A stretch of DNA of 12,544 nt, taken from assembly GCA_944385305.1 (NCBI GenBank), contig CALWWS010000012.1:1-12544 (forward strand), read 5' to 3'. A program made the position numbers and the translations under genes. The stretch comes from an uncultured Oscillospiraceae bacterium (GTDB taxonomy: Bacteria > Bacillota > Clostridia > Oscillospirales > Oscillospiraceae). The notes under the pieces were generated by a model. The model had not been told where the DNA came from. It did not search any database and was given only the letters and a program-made list of their open reading frames with translations. This document shows positions 1 to 6,950 of the stretch, one piece after another. Within the stretch, counting starts at the first letter, position 1; every line of letters begins with the position of its first letter.

Positions 1-30
1 TTTACCGGGGAGATCTCCCTGGAACAGTAA
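1..30 (+). CDS. 3' end of an unidentified upstream gene
   Basis: Frame 1 reads FTGEISLEQ and then TAA at 28-30, and a strong terminator hairpin begins immediately after it. The placement of the stop right before a terminator suggests this is the true end of a plus-strand gene whose body lies outside the window. Nine residues are too few to name a family. Confidence 0.45.
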   Translation, partial: FTGEISLEQ

Positions 31-73
31 AAAATCGCGGCGCGGATCTGCACAGATCCGCGCCGCGGTTTTT
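31..73. terminator. Bidirectional intrinsic terminator
   Basis: A perfect 14-bp stem (GCGGCGCGGATCTG at 37-50 pairing with 53-66, 2-4 nt loop) is flanked by an A run on the left (30-34) and a T run on the right (69-73). It is therefore a terminator when read from either strand. It ends the upstream plus-strand gene and the convergent MATE gene, whose stop codon is at 97-99. Confidence 0.93.
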
Positions 74-96
74 CAATTGTGGCGGGACTTCCGCTG

Positions 97-1506
97 TCAG
101 GGTGCGCCGGGCGGGATCTCCAGCCGCCCCGCCCGGGAGATGCGCCCCATCTCCCGCCAGGACAGGAAGATGGCCAGAAGCAGAGCGGCGCCGTCGGCGA
201 TAGGTCCGGCATACATCACTCCGTCAATTCCCCAGACGGCCGGGAAGATGAGAATGAGGGGGATGAGAAAAATGATCTGCCGGGTAAGGGAGATGAGGAT
301 ACCCATCTTCGCCCGGCCGATGGCGGTAAAGAAGTTGGAGATCAGCGGGTGCAGGCCGTTGGCAAAGGCCATAAACATGTAGATGCGGAAGTACTCCTCT
401 GCAAACTGATAGTACAGCTCGCTGCCCTCTCCAAAGATGCTCACAATCTGCCGGGGAAAGAGCTGGAAGCAGGCGAAGAAGGCGGTGCAGATGATAAGCC
501 CCAGAATTACCGCCCTGCGGAAGGTGGCGCGCACCCGGTGGTAGTTCCGGGCACCGTAATTGAAGCTGAAAATAGGCTGGCAGCCCTGGGCAATGCCGAT
601 GGTAAAGCCCATCATCAGGATATTCACCTTGGAGATGACCCCCACGCAGGCCAGGGGGATCTCCTTGCCATAGGGAGAGAGAGCTCCGTAATAGGTAAGG
701 GTGTTGTTCATGGTGATCTGCACCACTGTCATGGCCAGCTGGTTGAAGCAGGGGGCCATGCCCAGGGAGACGATGGTACGGAGAATCCAAGCCTGAGGAC
801 GCATGGACTGCCGGGTGAGTCCCACGGACTTGAGCCGGTAGCGCAGCAGATAGCGGGCGGCCAGGACGGCGGAGAGAATCTGCCCAAGCACGGTGGCCAG
901 GGCGCCCCCGGCGATCCCCATGTCAAAGCCAAAGATGAACAGAGGGTCCAGAATGGTGTTGAGGATGGCCCCCGACAGGGTACAGGTCATGGAGTAGGTG
1001 GGGCTGCCATCTGCCCGGATGAGGTGGCTGGCCCCGGTGGAGAAGATGAGCAGGGGCAGGCCAAAGGCGGTGATACCCGTGTAGGTGCGGGCGTAGGGAA
1101 AGACCTCCTCCGTGGCGCCGAAGGCGATAAGCAGCGGACGGAGAAAGAGGAGCACCACAACTCCCAGCAGCACGCCAAAGCTTACCAGAAAGACAATGCC
1201 CGACCCGGCGATCTCCCTGGCCCGGTCCTGCCGCCCGGCTCCAAGATTCAGATTGAAATTGGCCGCCGTGCCGATGCCGATAAGCAGGGCCAGGGCGGTG
1301 CTGATGGTGGTGAGGGGAAAGGCCACATTGGTGGCGGCGTTGCCCAGCAGCCCCACGCCTTGGCCGATGAAGATCTGATCCACAATGTTGTATAAAGCGG
1401 AGACCAGAAAACTGATGATGGAAGGAATGGAGAACTGCATAAGCAGCCTGCCTACCGGGCGGGTACCTAAGGGGTTGGCGGCGGGCTTTTGGGCGTCGGA
1501 CGGCAT
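97..1506 (-). CDS. MATE family multidrug/metabolite efflux transporter
   Basis: This 469-residue integral membrane protein belongs to the MATE (multi antimicrobial extrusion) family of Na+ or H+ driven antiporters, which export cationic drugs or metabolites. Its length is usual for the family (about 440-470). Family hallmarks seen are the N-terminal stretch NPLGTRPVGRLLMQFSIPS leading into the first helix (residues 11-29), RADGSPTYSM at 164-173, ILDPLFIFGFDMGIAGGA at 185-202, and GIAQGCQPIFSFNYGAR at 304-320. Together these mark the two pseudo-symmetric halves. It is closest in character to the MepA-like branch of Firmicutes; the substrate cannot be read from the sequence. The ATG at 1506 has a GGGAGG Shine-Dalgarno 7 bases upstream and lies about 33 bases downstream of the predicted transcription start. 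The gene is monocistronic, bounded by a terminator at 31-73 and its own promoter at 1546-1574. Confidence 0.95.
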   Translation of the reverse strand: MPSDAQKPAANPLGTRPVGRLLMQFSIPSIISFLVSALYNIVDQIFIGQGVGLLGNAATNVAFPLTTISTALALLIGIGTAANFNLNLGAGRQDRAREIAGSGIVFLVSFGVLLGVVVLLFLRPLLIAFGATEEVFPYARTYTGITAFGLPLLIFSTGASHLIRADGSPTYSMTCTLSGAILNTILDPLFIFGFDMGIAGGALATVLGQILSAVLAARYLLRYRLKSVGLTRQSMRPQAWILRTIVSLGMAPCFNQLAMTVVQITMNNTLTYYGALSPYGKEIPLACVGVISKVNILMMGFTIGIAQGCQPIFSFNYGARNYHRVRATFRRAVILGLIICTAFFACFQLFPRQIVSIFGEGSELYYQFAEEYFRIYMFMAFANGLHPLISNFFTAIGRAKMGILISLTRQIIFLIPLILIFPAVWGIDGVMYAGPIADGAALLLAIFLSWREMGRISRAGRLEIPPGAP

Positions 1507-1545
1507 AGCGATCCCTCCCGAAGCGGCATTTGGTTCGTCAAGAAA

Positions 1546-1574
1546 ATTTTAGTACAATCCTGCTGGTATGTCAA
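1546..1574 (-). promoter_or_regulatory. Sigma-A promoter of the MATE gene
   Basis: On the minus strand TTGACA (1574-1569) and TAAAAT (1551-1546) are separated by exactly 17 bp. This is a consensus -35 box with a 5/6 match at -10. The predicted start near 1539 gives a leader of about 33 nt, with no room for a riboswitch or attenuator. Confidence 0.85.
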
Positions 1575-1623
1575 ACCGAGCAGCCGCCTGGAGAGGAGAA
1601 AAGTTTGGCCCCGGCTCCACGGG

Positions 1624-1683
1624 AAAAGTCGGAGGAGACCGCCCCTCTGGCCGCCTGGCCGGCGGCAGGGGAGAGCGGTCTCC
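1624..1683 (-). terminator. Probable terminator after the sensor kinase gene
   Basis: Just beyond the kinase stop codon (1699), GGAGACCGC (minus strand, 1683-1675) pairs with GCGGTCTCC (1642-1634). Further pairing inside (CCCCT/AGGGG, CCGCC/GGCGG) gives a long GC-rich hairpin with small internal loops. Only four T residues follow, after a short gap (1627-1624), so it is a weaker intrinsic terminator than the others in the window. Confidence 0.65.
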
Positions 1684-1698
1684 TGCGGTATAGAAGTT

Positions 1699-3888
1699 TT
1701 ATGTCTTTTCCTCGGGGCGGCGCTGGGTGAGGGGGAAGCGGACCCTGGCTGTGAAAAGATCCGCCTGGATATCGATGGAGAACGTGCCGCCGCAGGCCTC
1801 GGTAAAGGTGCGGGCGATGGACAGACCCAGGCCGCTGCCTCCGTCGGTACGGCTCTCGTCCCCCCGGACAAAGCGGGCGGTGAAGTCCACGCCGGAGGGC
1901 AGCTCATCCCGGGAGGTATTGCGCAGGCTGGCCTCGGCATGGGTTTGGGTGCAGTCCAGGGCGAGGTAGATGCGGGAGCCGGGCAGGGAGTACTTCAGGG
2001 CGTTTCCGATGAGGTTCTGGAACACCCGGTAGAGGCGATCCCCGTCGGCCTCAATCCATACCGGCTCGGCGGGCAGCGTCTCCTTAAGGGAGAAGCCGCT
2101 CTCCTGGATAGCCTCGTTCATGTCTGCCAGGGTCTGGCGCAGCAGCTTGGCCAGATCCAGGGGGGCGAGGGTTACCGGCAAGTTCCCCGAGGCCGCTTTG
2201 CTCACCTCAAAGATATCCTGCACCATGGCCTGCAGCCGCTGGGTCTTTTCCCATAGGATGCGGATATATTCCTTCACGTGCTGGGGCAGATCCTCCTCCT
2301 GGCGGAGCAGGTCGGTGTAGCTGACCAGGGAGGTGAGGGGGGTCTTCAGATCGTGGGACACGTTGGCAATGAGCTCCACCTTCATCCGCTCGCTCTTCAT
2401 CTGCTTCTCCAGAGCGGTGCGCAGGCCGGCCTCCATCCGGGAGAGCTGCTCCGCCGCGGCGGCAAAGTCGCTGTCTGCCGGGAGGGGCACATCCTCTGCC
2501 GGCCTGCCCTGGGTGGTATTCTCAATGCGCCGGAGGAGCAGATCCAGATCCCCTGCCGCTTTTTGGTTGGCCCGCACCAGCAGCACCTGGAGCACGATGA
2601 GGGCCAGCCCACCCAGGCACAGAAGAGCCAGAAGGATGGGGCCAAAGCCGGCGTAGAGGTACCTGGTGTACAAAATGGGGACGCTGAAGATGCAGAAGAG
2701 AAAGAAGGGAATGGCGGCAACAAGCTGCCAGGCTGCACGCCGGGCGGCCCGGCGCTGGGCGGAGGTGCGCTGCTCACCGGCCCGGAACAGCCGGGCAAGG
2801 GCGGCGCAGAAGCTGTTGTAGCACAGCCGCCCGAAGTTGTAGCGCAGATCGTTGAGGTAGAGGGCGTAGATCCACCAGAAGAGGAGCAGGCCGAAGGGGA
2901 AGATCCACGGGTTGTAAATGAGGCCGTCCAACCAGCTCAGCAGCCAGAAGACGGACAGGACGGTGGGAATGAGCAGCAGTACCTTGACCTCCAGCCAGAT
3001 GTGCCCGGTAAACCAGGCAATGGCCCGGTCCGCCTTTGCCTTGTATTTGCGCCAGAGGATGTACCACACCACCAGGGCGGCCCCTCCCCCCAGGGAGAGG
3101 AAGAGTATATCCAGTACAGTGCGTAGGAATTGCTGATCCTGGGCTACCTCGTAGAGGCCGGTGTAACCGCTGTAGCTGTGGCTGGTGCGATAGAGAAGGG
3201 GCTCCTGGGCGGCGGCCAGCACCACCTTGATGTTCCGGTAGGCCTCCGGGGTGGGGATGTTGCGGTAGCCCGGCACCTCCCAGTCCCCGTCCTCCGGGCG
3301 GTAGGAGCCATCACCGTATACATCTACCTCCTGATTGTCCTTCCAGATGCTCACCGTCTCCCCGTCAAAGATCAGGGCGAAGTTGTACCCCTCCGGGAGG
3401 GCAAAGGGGTCGAGCGCATCGGTGTTGGACACCAGCTCCTCCCCGTCCAGAGTGACAACGTAGAGCATATTCTGATCCTCCGGCTCCAGAAACTCCGCGT
3501 CCGCCGGGTCGGGCCGGGGATTGATATCCTCTCCCTCCTCTGCGGGCAGGGCGGAGAGCTCTCCGGTGGAGGCGTCCGGCTCCACGGTGGACGCAGGGGC
3601 AAAGGTTGCCACCGGCGTATTGCTGTCATCCGCAATATCGTAGAGCAGCCGGTCTGCGTCCTGCCAGTCGCCCCCGGAGGCGAATGCCAGCATATAGTTG
3701 AGCTGACGGGTTACCTCCCGGCGGAAGGCCGATGTGTTCTGATAGTCCCGGGACAGACTGTCCGCAGATATGCTGCCGCTGCCCAGGGCAACCGCCAGGA
3801 CAGAGCCCACCCCGAACAGCAGGCTGAAGCCCAGGACAAAGGCCAAAAAGGCCACGGCGGGTTTAATGCTTCTCGATTTTGTATCCAA
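1699..3888 (-). CDS. Membrane sensor histidine kinase (TTG start)
   Basis: This 729-residue sensor kinase is the partner of the response regulator upstream. Segments in order: TM1 at about 9-35, an extracytoplasmic domain of about 215 residues, TM2 255-278, TM3 297-320, TM4 325-346, a basic cytosolic loop, TM5 387-408, TM6 412-438, a HAMP-like linker about 440-492, and a HisKA helix pair with H-box LIANVSHDLKTPLTS (phospho-acceptor His512). The HATPase domain has N-box QNLIGNALKYS (Asn625, Asn629) and G-box GSGLGLS at 685-690. The kinase core is VanS/WalK-like; six TM helices and a large sensor domain are more than the usual two-TM kinase. The only usable start is TTG at 3888, because an in-frame stop lies at 3904-3906. 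It has AAAGGTGG upstream, and the gene overlaps the regulator by 26 bp, indicating translational coupling. The signal sensed is not evident. Confidence 0.93.
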   Translation of the reverse strand: MDTKSRSIKPAVAFLAFVLGFSLLFGVGSVLAVALGSGSISADSLSRDYQNTSAFRREVTRQLNYMLAFASGGDWQDADRLLYDIADDSNTPVATFAPASTVEPDASTGELSALPAEEGEDINPRPDPADAEFLEPEDQNMLYVVTLDGEELVSNTDALDPFALPEGYNFALIFDGETVSIWKDNQEVDVYGDGSYRPEDGDWEVPGYRNIPTPEAYRNIKVVLAAAQEPLLYRTSHSYSGYTGLYEVAQDQQFLRTVLDILFLSLGGGAALVVWYILWRKYKAKADRAIAWFTGHIWLEVKVLLLIPTVLSVFWLLSWLDGLIYNPWIFPFGLLLFWWIYALYLNDLRYNFGRLCYNSFCAALARLFRAGEQRTSAQRRAARRAAWQLVAAIPFFLFCIFSVPILYTRYLYAGFGPILLALLCLGGLALIVLQVLLVRANQKAAGDLDLLLRRIENTTQGRPAEDVPLPADSDFAAAAEQLSRMEAGLRTALEKQMKSERMKVELIANVSHDLKTPLTSLVSYTDLLRQEEDLPQHVKEYIRILWEKTQRLQAMVQDIFEVSKAASGNLPVTLAPLDLAKLLRQTLADMNEAIQESGFSLKETLPAEPVWIEADGDRLYRVFQNLIGNALKYSLPGSRIYLALDCTQTHAEASLRNTSRDELPSGVDFTARFVRGDESRTDGGSGLGLSIARTFTEACGGTFSIDIQADLFTARVRFPLTQRRPEEKT

Positions 3889-4561
3889 TGCCCCACACCA
3901 CCTTTAAGTACTCGGGCTCTCTGGGATTGAGCTCGATTTTTTCACGGATTCGGCGCACATGAACCATTACGGTGTTCTCGGTGGCATAGGCCTCCTCATT
4001 CCACACCCGGCGGTAGATCTCCTCGGCGGGGAATACCCGGCCCAGGTTGCGCATGAGCAGGTCCACGATCTTCAGCTCCGTGGCGGTGAGACGAACCGGC
4101 TCTCCGTCGGCCAGCAGGGTGCGCTCCTCCGGGCGGTAGCACAGCCGGCCGGTGATAATCTCGTCCCTCTGTTCGGCGGCGTTCACGTCCCCCAGCTGGG
4201 TGTACCGCCGCAGCTGACTGCGCACCCGGGCCACCAGCTCCTGGGGGTGAAAGGGCTTGGCCACGTAGTCGTCCGCCCCCATGGACAGACCCAAGATCTT
4301 GTCGGTCTCCTCACTCTTGGCGGAGAGGACAATGATGGGCAGGTTGCGCCTCTCCCGGATCTTCATCACCGCCGACAGTCCGTCCAGCCGGGGCATCATC
4401 ACGTCGATGAGAATAAGCCGCAGGGCGGGGTCGGCAGCCAGCTCCAGGGCCTGCATACCGTCATAGGCCTTCAGAACCCGGTAGCCCTCCTTCTCCAGCA
4501 GGATGGAGATGGCCTGGACGATTTCGGCATCGTCGTCCACCACCAAAATACACTCGTTCAT
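3863..4561 (-). CDS. OmpR/PhoB-family response regulator
   Basis: This 232-residue two-component response regulator is phosphorylated by the kinase encoded directly downstream. The receiver domain (about 1-118) shows the acidic pocket Asp9-Asp11, phospho-acceptor Asp53 in LILIDVMMPRLDG, Ser80 in place of the usual Thr/Ser switch residue, and Lys102 in VAKPFHP. The C-terminal winged helix (about 135-230) contains LTATELKIVDLLMRNLGRVF and the typical ending VWGIGYKIEKH. Wording of the receiver (KAYDGMQALEL) is close to the VanR branch, but nothing here shows a link to glycopeptide resistance genes. The ATG at 4561 has GGAGGAGG six bases upstream. It is the first gene of a two-gene operon and shares the last 26 bp with the kinase. 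Confidence 0.96.
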   Translation of the reverse strand: MNECILVVDDDAEIVQAISILLEKEGYRVLKAYDGMQALELAADPALRLILIDVMMPRLDGLSAVMKIRERRNLPIIVLSAKSEETDKILGLSMGADDYVAKPFHPQELVARVRSQLRRYTQLGDVNAAEQRDEIITGRLCYRPEERTLLADGEPVRLTATELKIVDLLMRNLGRVFPAEEIYRRVWNEEAYATENTVMVHVRRIREKIELNPREPEYLKVVWGIGYKIEKH

Positions 4562-4624
4562 ATTACGCCTCCTCCGTGTATGCCTATCCTACCAGCTCTT
4601 TCTTTCAACCGGCTGGTGAGGAAT

Positions 4625-4642
4625 CTGTCAAATCTCTTACAA
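4625..4642 (-). promoter_or_regulatory. Possible response-regulator box (7-4-7 direct repeat)
   Basis: On the minus strand TTGTAAG and TTGACAG (5 of 7 identical) are spaced so that their starts are 11 bp apart. This is the arrangement bound head-to-tail by OmpR/PhoB-family regulators. It lies at the predicted transcription start of the regulator/kinase operon, which would suit autoregulation. A single degenerate repeat is weak evidence. Confidence 0.3.
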
Positions 4643-4648
4643 TTCGGT

Positions 4649-4677
4649 ATCATACCACATCCCATTACCATGAGCAA
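4649..4677 (-). promoter_or_regulatory. Promoter of the two-component operon
   Basis: On the minus strand TTGCTC and TATGAT are separated by 17 bp, and TGG precedes the -10 box, giving an extended -10 promoter with a modest -35. The -10 region is also a small palindrome (GGTATGATACC). The leader to the regulator ATG would be about 80 nt. Confidence 0.6.
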
Positions 4678-4693
4678 ATCTGCAAAGACAGGG

Positions 4694-4720
4694 AAAAAGC
4701 GGCGCCGCAAGGCGCCGCTT
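4694..4720 (-). terminator. Intrinsic terminator of the AEC/GntR/helical-protein operon
   Basis: The stem AAGCGGCGCC/GGCGCCGCTT with a TTGC loop is followed on the minus strand by a T run (4698-4694). It begins 10 bases after the stop codon of the 142-residue protein and separates it from the two-component operon promoter. Confidence 0.9.
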
Positions 4721-4729
4721 CTGCACGGG

Positions 4730-5158
4730 TCAGAGAAATTTCTGCATCTGCTCAATATTTGCCTGCTCGGTTTTCAGCAGCTTGTCGGCCAGATCCTGCA
4801 CCCGCTCGTCCCGGCCGTTGTAGTCGTGCAGGTGCTTCAGACTTTTGGTCATACCCATGGTGTTGCCCTGGATCATCATCTCCGCCAGCTTGGAGGTGGA
4901 GGGGTCGGCTATGGCCTTGATGGAGGTCATCATCTGGGCGGACAGCTTGGCCACCGGGCTGACTCCCTTGGGGCGCTCTCCCCGCTCCCGCAGCATCTTG
5001 CTGGTGGCCGCCCATAGCTTGTCATACTCCGCCTGCTGCTGCTTCAGTGCCTGCCGGAAATCCTCCTGCCGGGCGTATTTCAGCACGGAGGCCACACCGT
5101 CCCGGCCCATATCGGTTGCCTGGTAGACATAGTCCAGCATCTCGGTCTCGTTGAGCAT
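4730..5158 (-). CDS. Conserved-type helical protein of unknown function
   Basis: This 142-residue soluble protein is rich in charged and amphipathic helices. It has no signal peptide, membrane helix or cysteine. Predicted helices fall at about 4-30, 31-60, 66-84, 87-112 and 116-142, with breaks at PKGVSP (63-68) and ADPSTSK (84-90). The character suggests a four- or five-helix bundle. I recall similar proteins with the central MMIQGNTMGM-type stretch as hypothetical genes in Clostridia, but I cannot give a function. The ATG at 5158 has the strong site AGAGGTGAT just upstream. It follows the GntR gene by 43 bp without a visible promoter or terminator between them, so it is probably the last gene of that operon. 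A 9-bp inverted repeat covers its start codon (see the separate entry). Confidence 0.85.
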   Translation of the reverse strand: MLNETEMLDYVYQATDMGRDGVASVLKYARQEDFRQALKQQQAEYDKLWAATSKMLRERGERPKGVSPVAKLSAQMMTSIKAIADPSTSKLAEMMIQGNTMGMTKSLKHLHDYNGRDERVQDLADKLLKTEQANIEQMQKFL

Positions 5159-5190
5159 GGAATATCACCTCTGTATGGTAGTATTCCATG
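5156..5190 (-). promoter_or_regulatory. Inverted repeat spanning start codon and RBS
   Basis: CATGGAATA (5156-5164) and TATTCCATG (5182-5190) are perfect complements around a 17-nt spacer. In the minus-strand mRNA the start codon of the 142-residue protein sits in one arm and its Shine-Dalgarno AGAGGTGA sits in the loop. It could be a translational control hairpin, or a DNA operator with arms centred 26 bp apart. No T run follows, so it is not a terminator. Confidence 0.5.
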
Positions 5191-5201
5191 GGCGGAGGAA
5201 A

Positions 5202-5912
5202 CTATGCGGATTCGCCGGATGGGACGGAGGCGGTCAGATGGGCGATCATGGCCGCCTTGGCCGCCTCAGGCTGCTGGGCAGCCAGGGCGGAGTAAATTTT
5301 TTCGTGCTGCCGGGCCACCAGACTGAGTTGTTCGGGGGCGTTGCTTTTCATGCGGGTGAAGCCATCCACCACGCCCTGCCGCCAGATGCCCGAGACAGCG
5401 ATGATGGTATTGCATAAAAGAATGTTGTGGCTGGCCTGGGCAATGGTCAGGTGGAAGCCCATGTCCGCCTGGATTAGCTCCTCCAGGGACGCGTCGGGGT
5501 CAAACTGCTCCAGCTGGGTATGGAGCAGCGCCAGCTCCTCCCCGGTGGCCCTGTTGGCCGCGTGGAAGGCGATCTCTCCCTCGATAAGGATACGAAAGTC
5601 CTTGTACTCCCGGGCGGTGGCACTGCGGGTGGTGGCGGAGAGAGGGGCGGAGGAGATGATCTCATACAGGCTGTTTACATAGGTGCCCCGCTTGGTGCGG
5701 CGGATATAGCCGAACTGGGCCAGCATGGCATAGGCCTCCCGCAGGCTGCTGCGCCCGATGCCCAGCTGGCTGCACAGCTGGTTCTCATTGGGAAAGCAGT
5801 AGCCCCCGGGCAGGGTGCCGTCGATAATGCGTGCACTGATATAGTCAAAGAGCCGGGCGGAGAGATTCTGTCGATCCGTAGAGAAATCCATCCAAAAATC
5901 CAAATCCATCAT
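5202..5912 (-). CDS. GntR-family regulator, FadR/FCD subfamily
   Basis: This 236-residue transcriptional repressor or activator has an N-terminal winged helix (about 15-80, with PNENQLCSQLGIGRSSLREA at 41-60 as helix-turn-helix and RRTKRGTYV as the wing). The C-terminal all-helical FCD ligand-binding domain (about 103-230) carries the expected metal ligands: Asp150 and His154 in DMGFH, His203 in QHEKIYSAL, and His225 in MIAHL. FCD regulators of this form usually respond to carboxylic or sugar acids. I chose the ATG at 5912 (the adjacent ATG at 5909 is also possible) because GAGG lies 5-8 bases upstream. The longer TTG start at 5930 has no ribosome site and would overlap the transporter. It follows the AEC carrier gene by 7 bp, so regulator and transporter are made together, and the likely target is the operator at 6864-6874. 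Confidence 0.93.
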   Translation of the reverse strand: MMDLDFWMDFSTDRQNLSARLFDYISARIIDGTLPGGYCFPNENQLCSQLGIGRSSLREAYAMLAQFGYIRRTKRGTYVNSLYEIISSAPLSATTRSATAREYKDFRILIEGEIAFHAANRATGEELALLHTQLEQFDPDASLEELIQADMGFHLTIAQASHNILLCNTIIAVSGIWRQGVVDGFTRMKSNAPEQLSLVARQHEKIYSALAAQQPEAAKAAMIAHLTASVPSGESA

Positions 5913-5919
5913 GACTGCC

Positions 5920-6840
5920 TCACACCACAAATGTAGTAAAAATAAAGATCAGTATGGGCATGGTAATCAGGCTGAGCAGGTTGGAGAGCACCACCACCTT
6001 GCTGGCAAAGAAGGCGTTGCCGCCGTAGGTGTTGGCAAAAGCGCCGGCAGTGAGGGGGGCGGGGGTGGCAAAGACGATGACCAGCATGCTGATGAGATAG
6101 GGTTCTACCTTCAGTACCAGCAGCACCGGGATCATCACCGCCGGGAAGAGCGCGATGCGGATAAGGGAAGTATACCACACACTGGCAGGGCGCACAATCT
6201 CCCGCAGCTTGTTGCGGCTGACAATGCTGCCCGCCACCAGCAGGGCCAGAGGAATAGTCATCTCTCCGCACCAGGAGATGGGGCGGCTAAGTACGTAGGG
6301 CAGGGAGAGGGGTGTGAGAAAGAGCACCAGTCCGATGACAGTGCCGAGAAAGCCTGGATTGAGAAAGATCTTGCGCAGATTGGGGTGCTGAGAGCGACAG
6401 AGGATAAAGATGCCGTAGGAGAACATAAAAAAGTTAAATACCACATTCATTACCGCCGCGTAGAATACCCCGTCGGCACCATAGAGAGCGGAGAGCACCG
6501 GGATTCCCATAAAGCTGGCGTTGCCGAACATGGTGGTGAAGTGCCGCACGGACATGGTGTCCGGCGGGTTCTTCCGCAGGCGCACCTCCAGCTCGATGAT
6601 CAGCAGGAGAACCAGGCAGATGATTGCTGAAAACGCCACCAAAATAACGCTGTTGCGGAACATTGACCTGTCAAACTCCCGATCCATGGAGGAGATGATC
6701 AGCAGGGGAAAGGTAAAAGAGAGCACCAGGGTACTCATCTTGTTGGACATCCTCTCATCGATCAGGTTCCGCTTTCCCAGCACCAGTCCGCAGCCCATGA
6801 TGATGAAGAGAACCACAATCTCCAGCAGTGCCTGTTTCAT
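5920..6840 (-). CDS. AEC (auxin efflux carrier) family transporter
   Basis: This 306-residue membrane protein with about ten helices has the length and pattern of the bacterial AEC family, whose characterised members move malate, malonate or related organic acids. Family features seen are the N-terminal helix with IIMGCGLVLGKRNLID (13-28), FGNASFMGIPVLSALYG (105-121, equivalent to the GNxGFxGxPL motif), and ATPAPLTAGAFANTYGGN (258-275) before the last two helices. The substrate is unknown; the partner FCD regulator favours an organic acid. The ATG at 6840 follows GAGGGAG with a six-base T spacer. It is the first gene of an operon with the GntR regulator (7-bp gap) and probably the 142-residue protein. 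Confidence 0.94.
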   Translation of the reverse strand: MKQALLEIVVLFIIMGCGLVLGKRNLIDERMSNKMSTLVLSFTFPLLIISSMDREFDRSMFRNSVILVAFSAIICLVLLLIIELEVRLRKNPPDTMSVRHFTTMFGNASFMGIPVLSALYGADGVFYAAVMNVVFNFFMFSYGIFILCRSQHPNLRKIFLNPGFLGTVIGLVLFLTPLSLPYVLSRPISWCGEMTIPLALLVAGSIVSRNKLREIVRPASVWYTSLIRIALFPAVMIPVLLVLKVEPYLISMLVIVFATPAPLTAGAFANTYGGNAFFASKVVVLSNLLSLITMPILIFIFTTFVV

Positions 6841-6863
6841 AAAAAACTCCCTCTTGTTCTATG

Positions 6864-6874
6864 ATGTCTGACAA
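6864..6874. promoter_or_regulatory. Candidate GntR/FadR-type operator
   Basis: The sequence ATGTCTGACAA is a near-perfect palindrome (TGTC-T-GACA core). It fits the FadR-subfamily pattern TNGTNNNACNA with a single mismatch at one end. It overlaps the predicted transcription start (about 6873) of the AEC operon, where binding would block transcription. The FCD regulator encoded in the same operon is the obvious ligand. Confidence 0.55.
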
Positions 6875-6879
6875 CTGAT

Positions 6880-6908
6880 AATTTACTACAGGGCGAGAAA
6901 AATAGCAA
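6880..6908 (-). promoter_or_regulatory. Promoter of the AEC/GntR operon
   Basis: On the minus strand TTGCTA (6908-6903) and TAAATT (6885-6880) are 17 bp apart in an A+T-rich stretch. Both boxes are 4/6 matches. The GntR-type palindrome lies directly downstream over the start point, which supports the placement. Confidence 0.55.
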
Positions 6909-6950
6909 GAGAAATTTTGGATCTCTTCAAAAAAGGTTTATATTTGGTTC

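Noticed and set aside
79..1395. 438-codon plus-strand open frame opposite the MATE gene
   Set aside because: It mirrors the high-GC codon bias of the minus-strand MATE gene, has low-complexity Gly/Asp/His-rich composition and no family motif.
5909..5930. TTG at 5930 as the start of the GntR gene
   Set aside because: There is no ribosome site upstream, and the extra six residues (MWCEAV) are not part of the winged-helix domain; the ATG pair at 5912/5909 has GAGG upstream.
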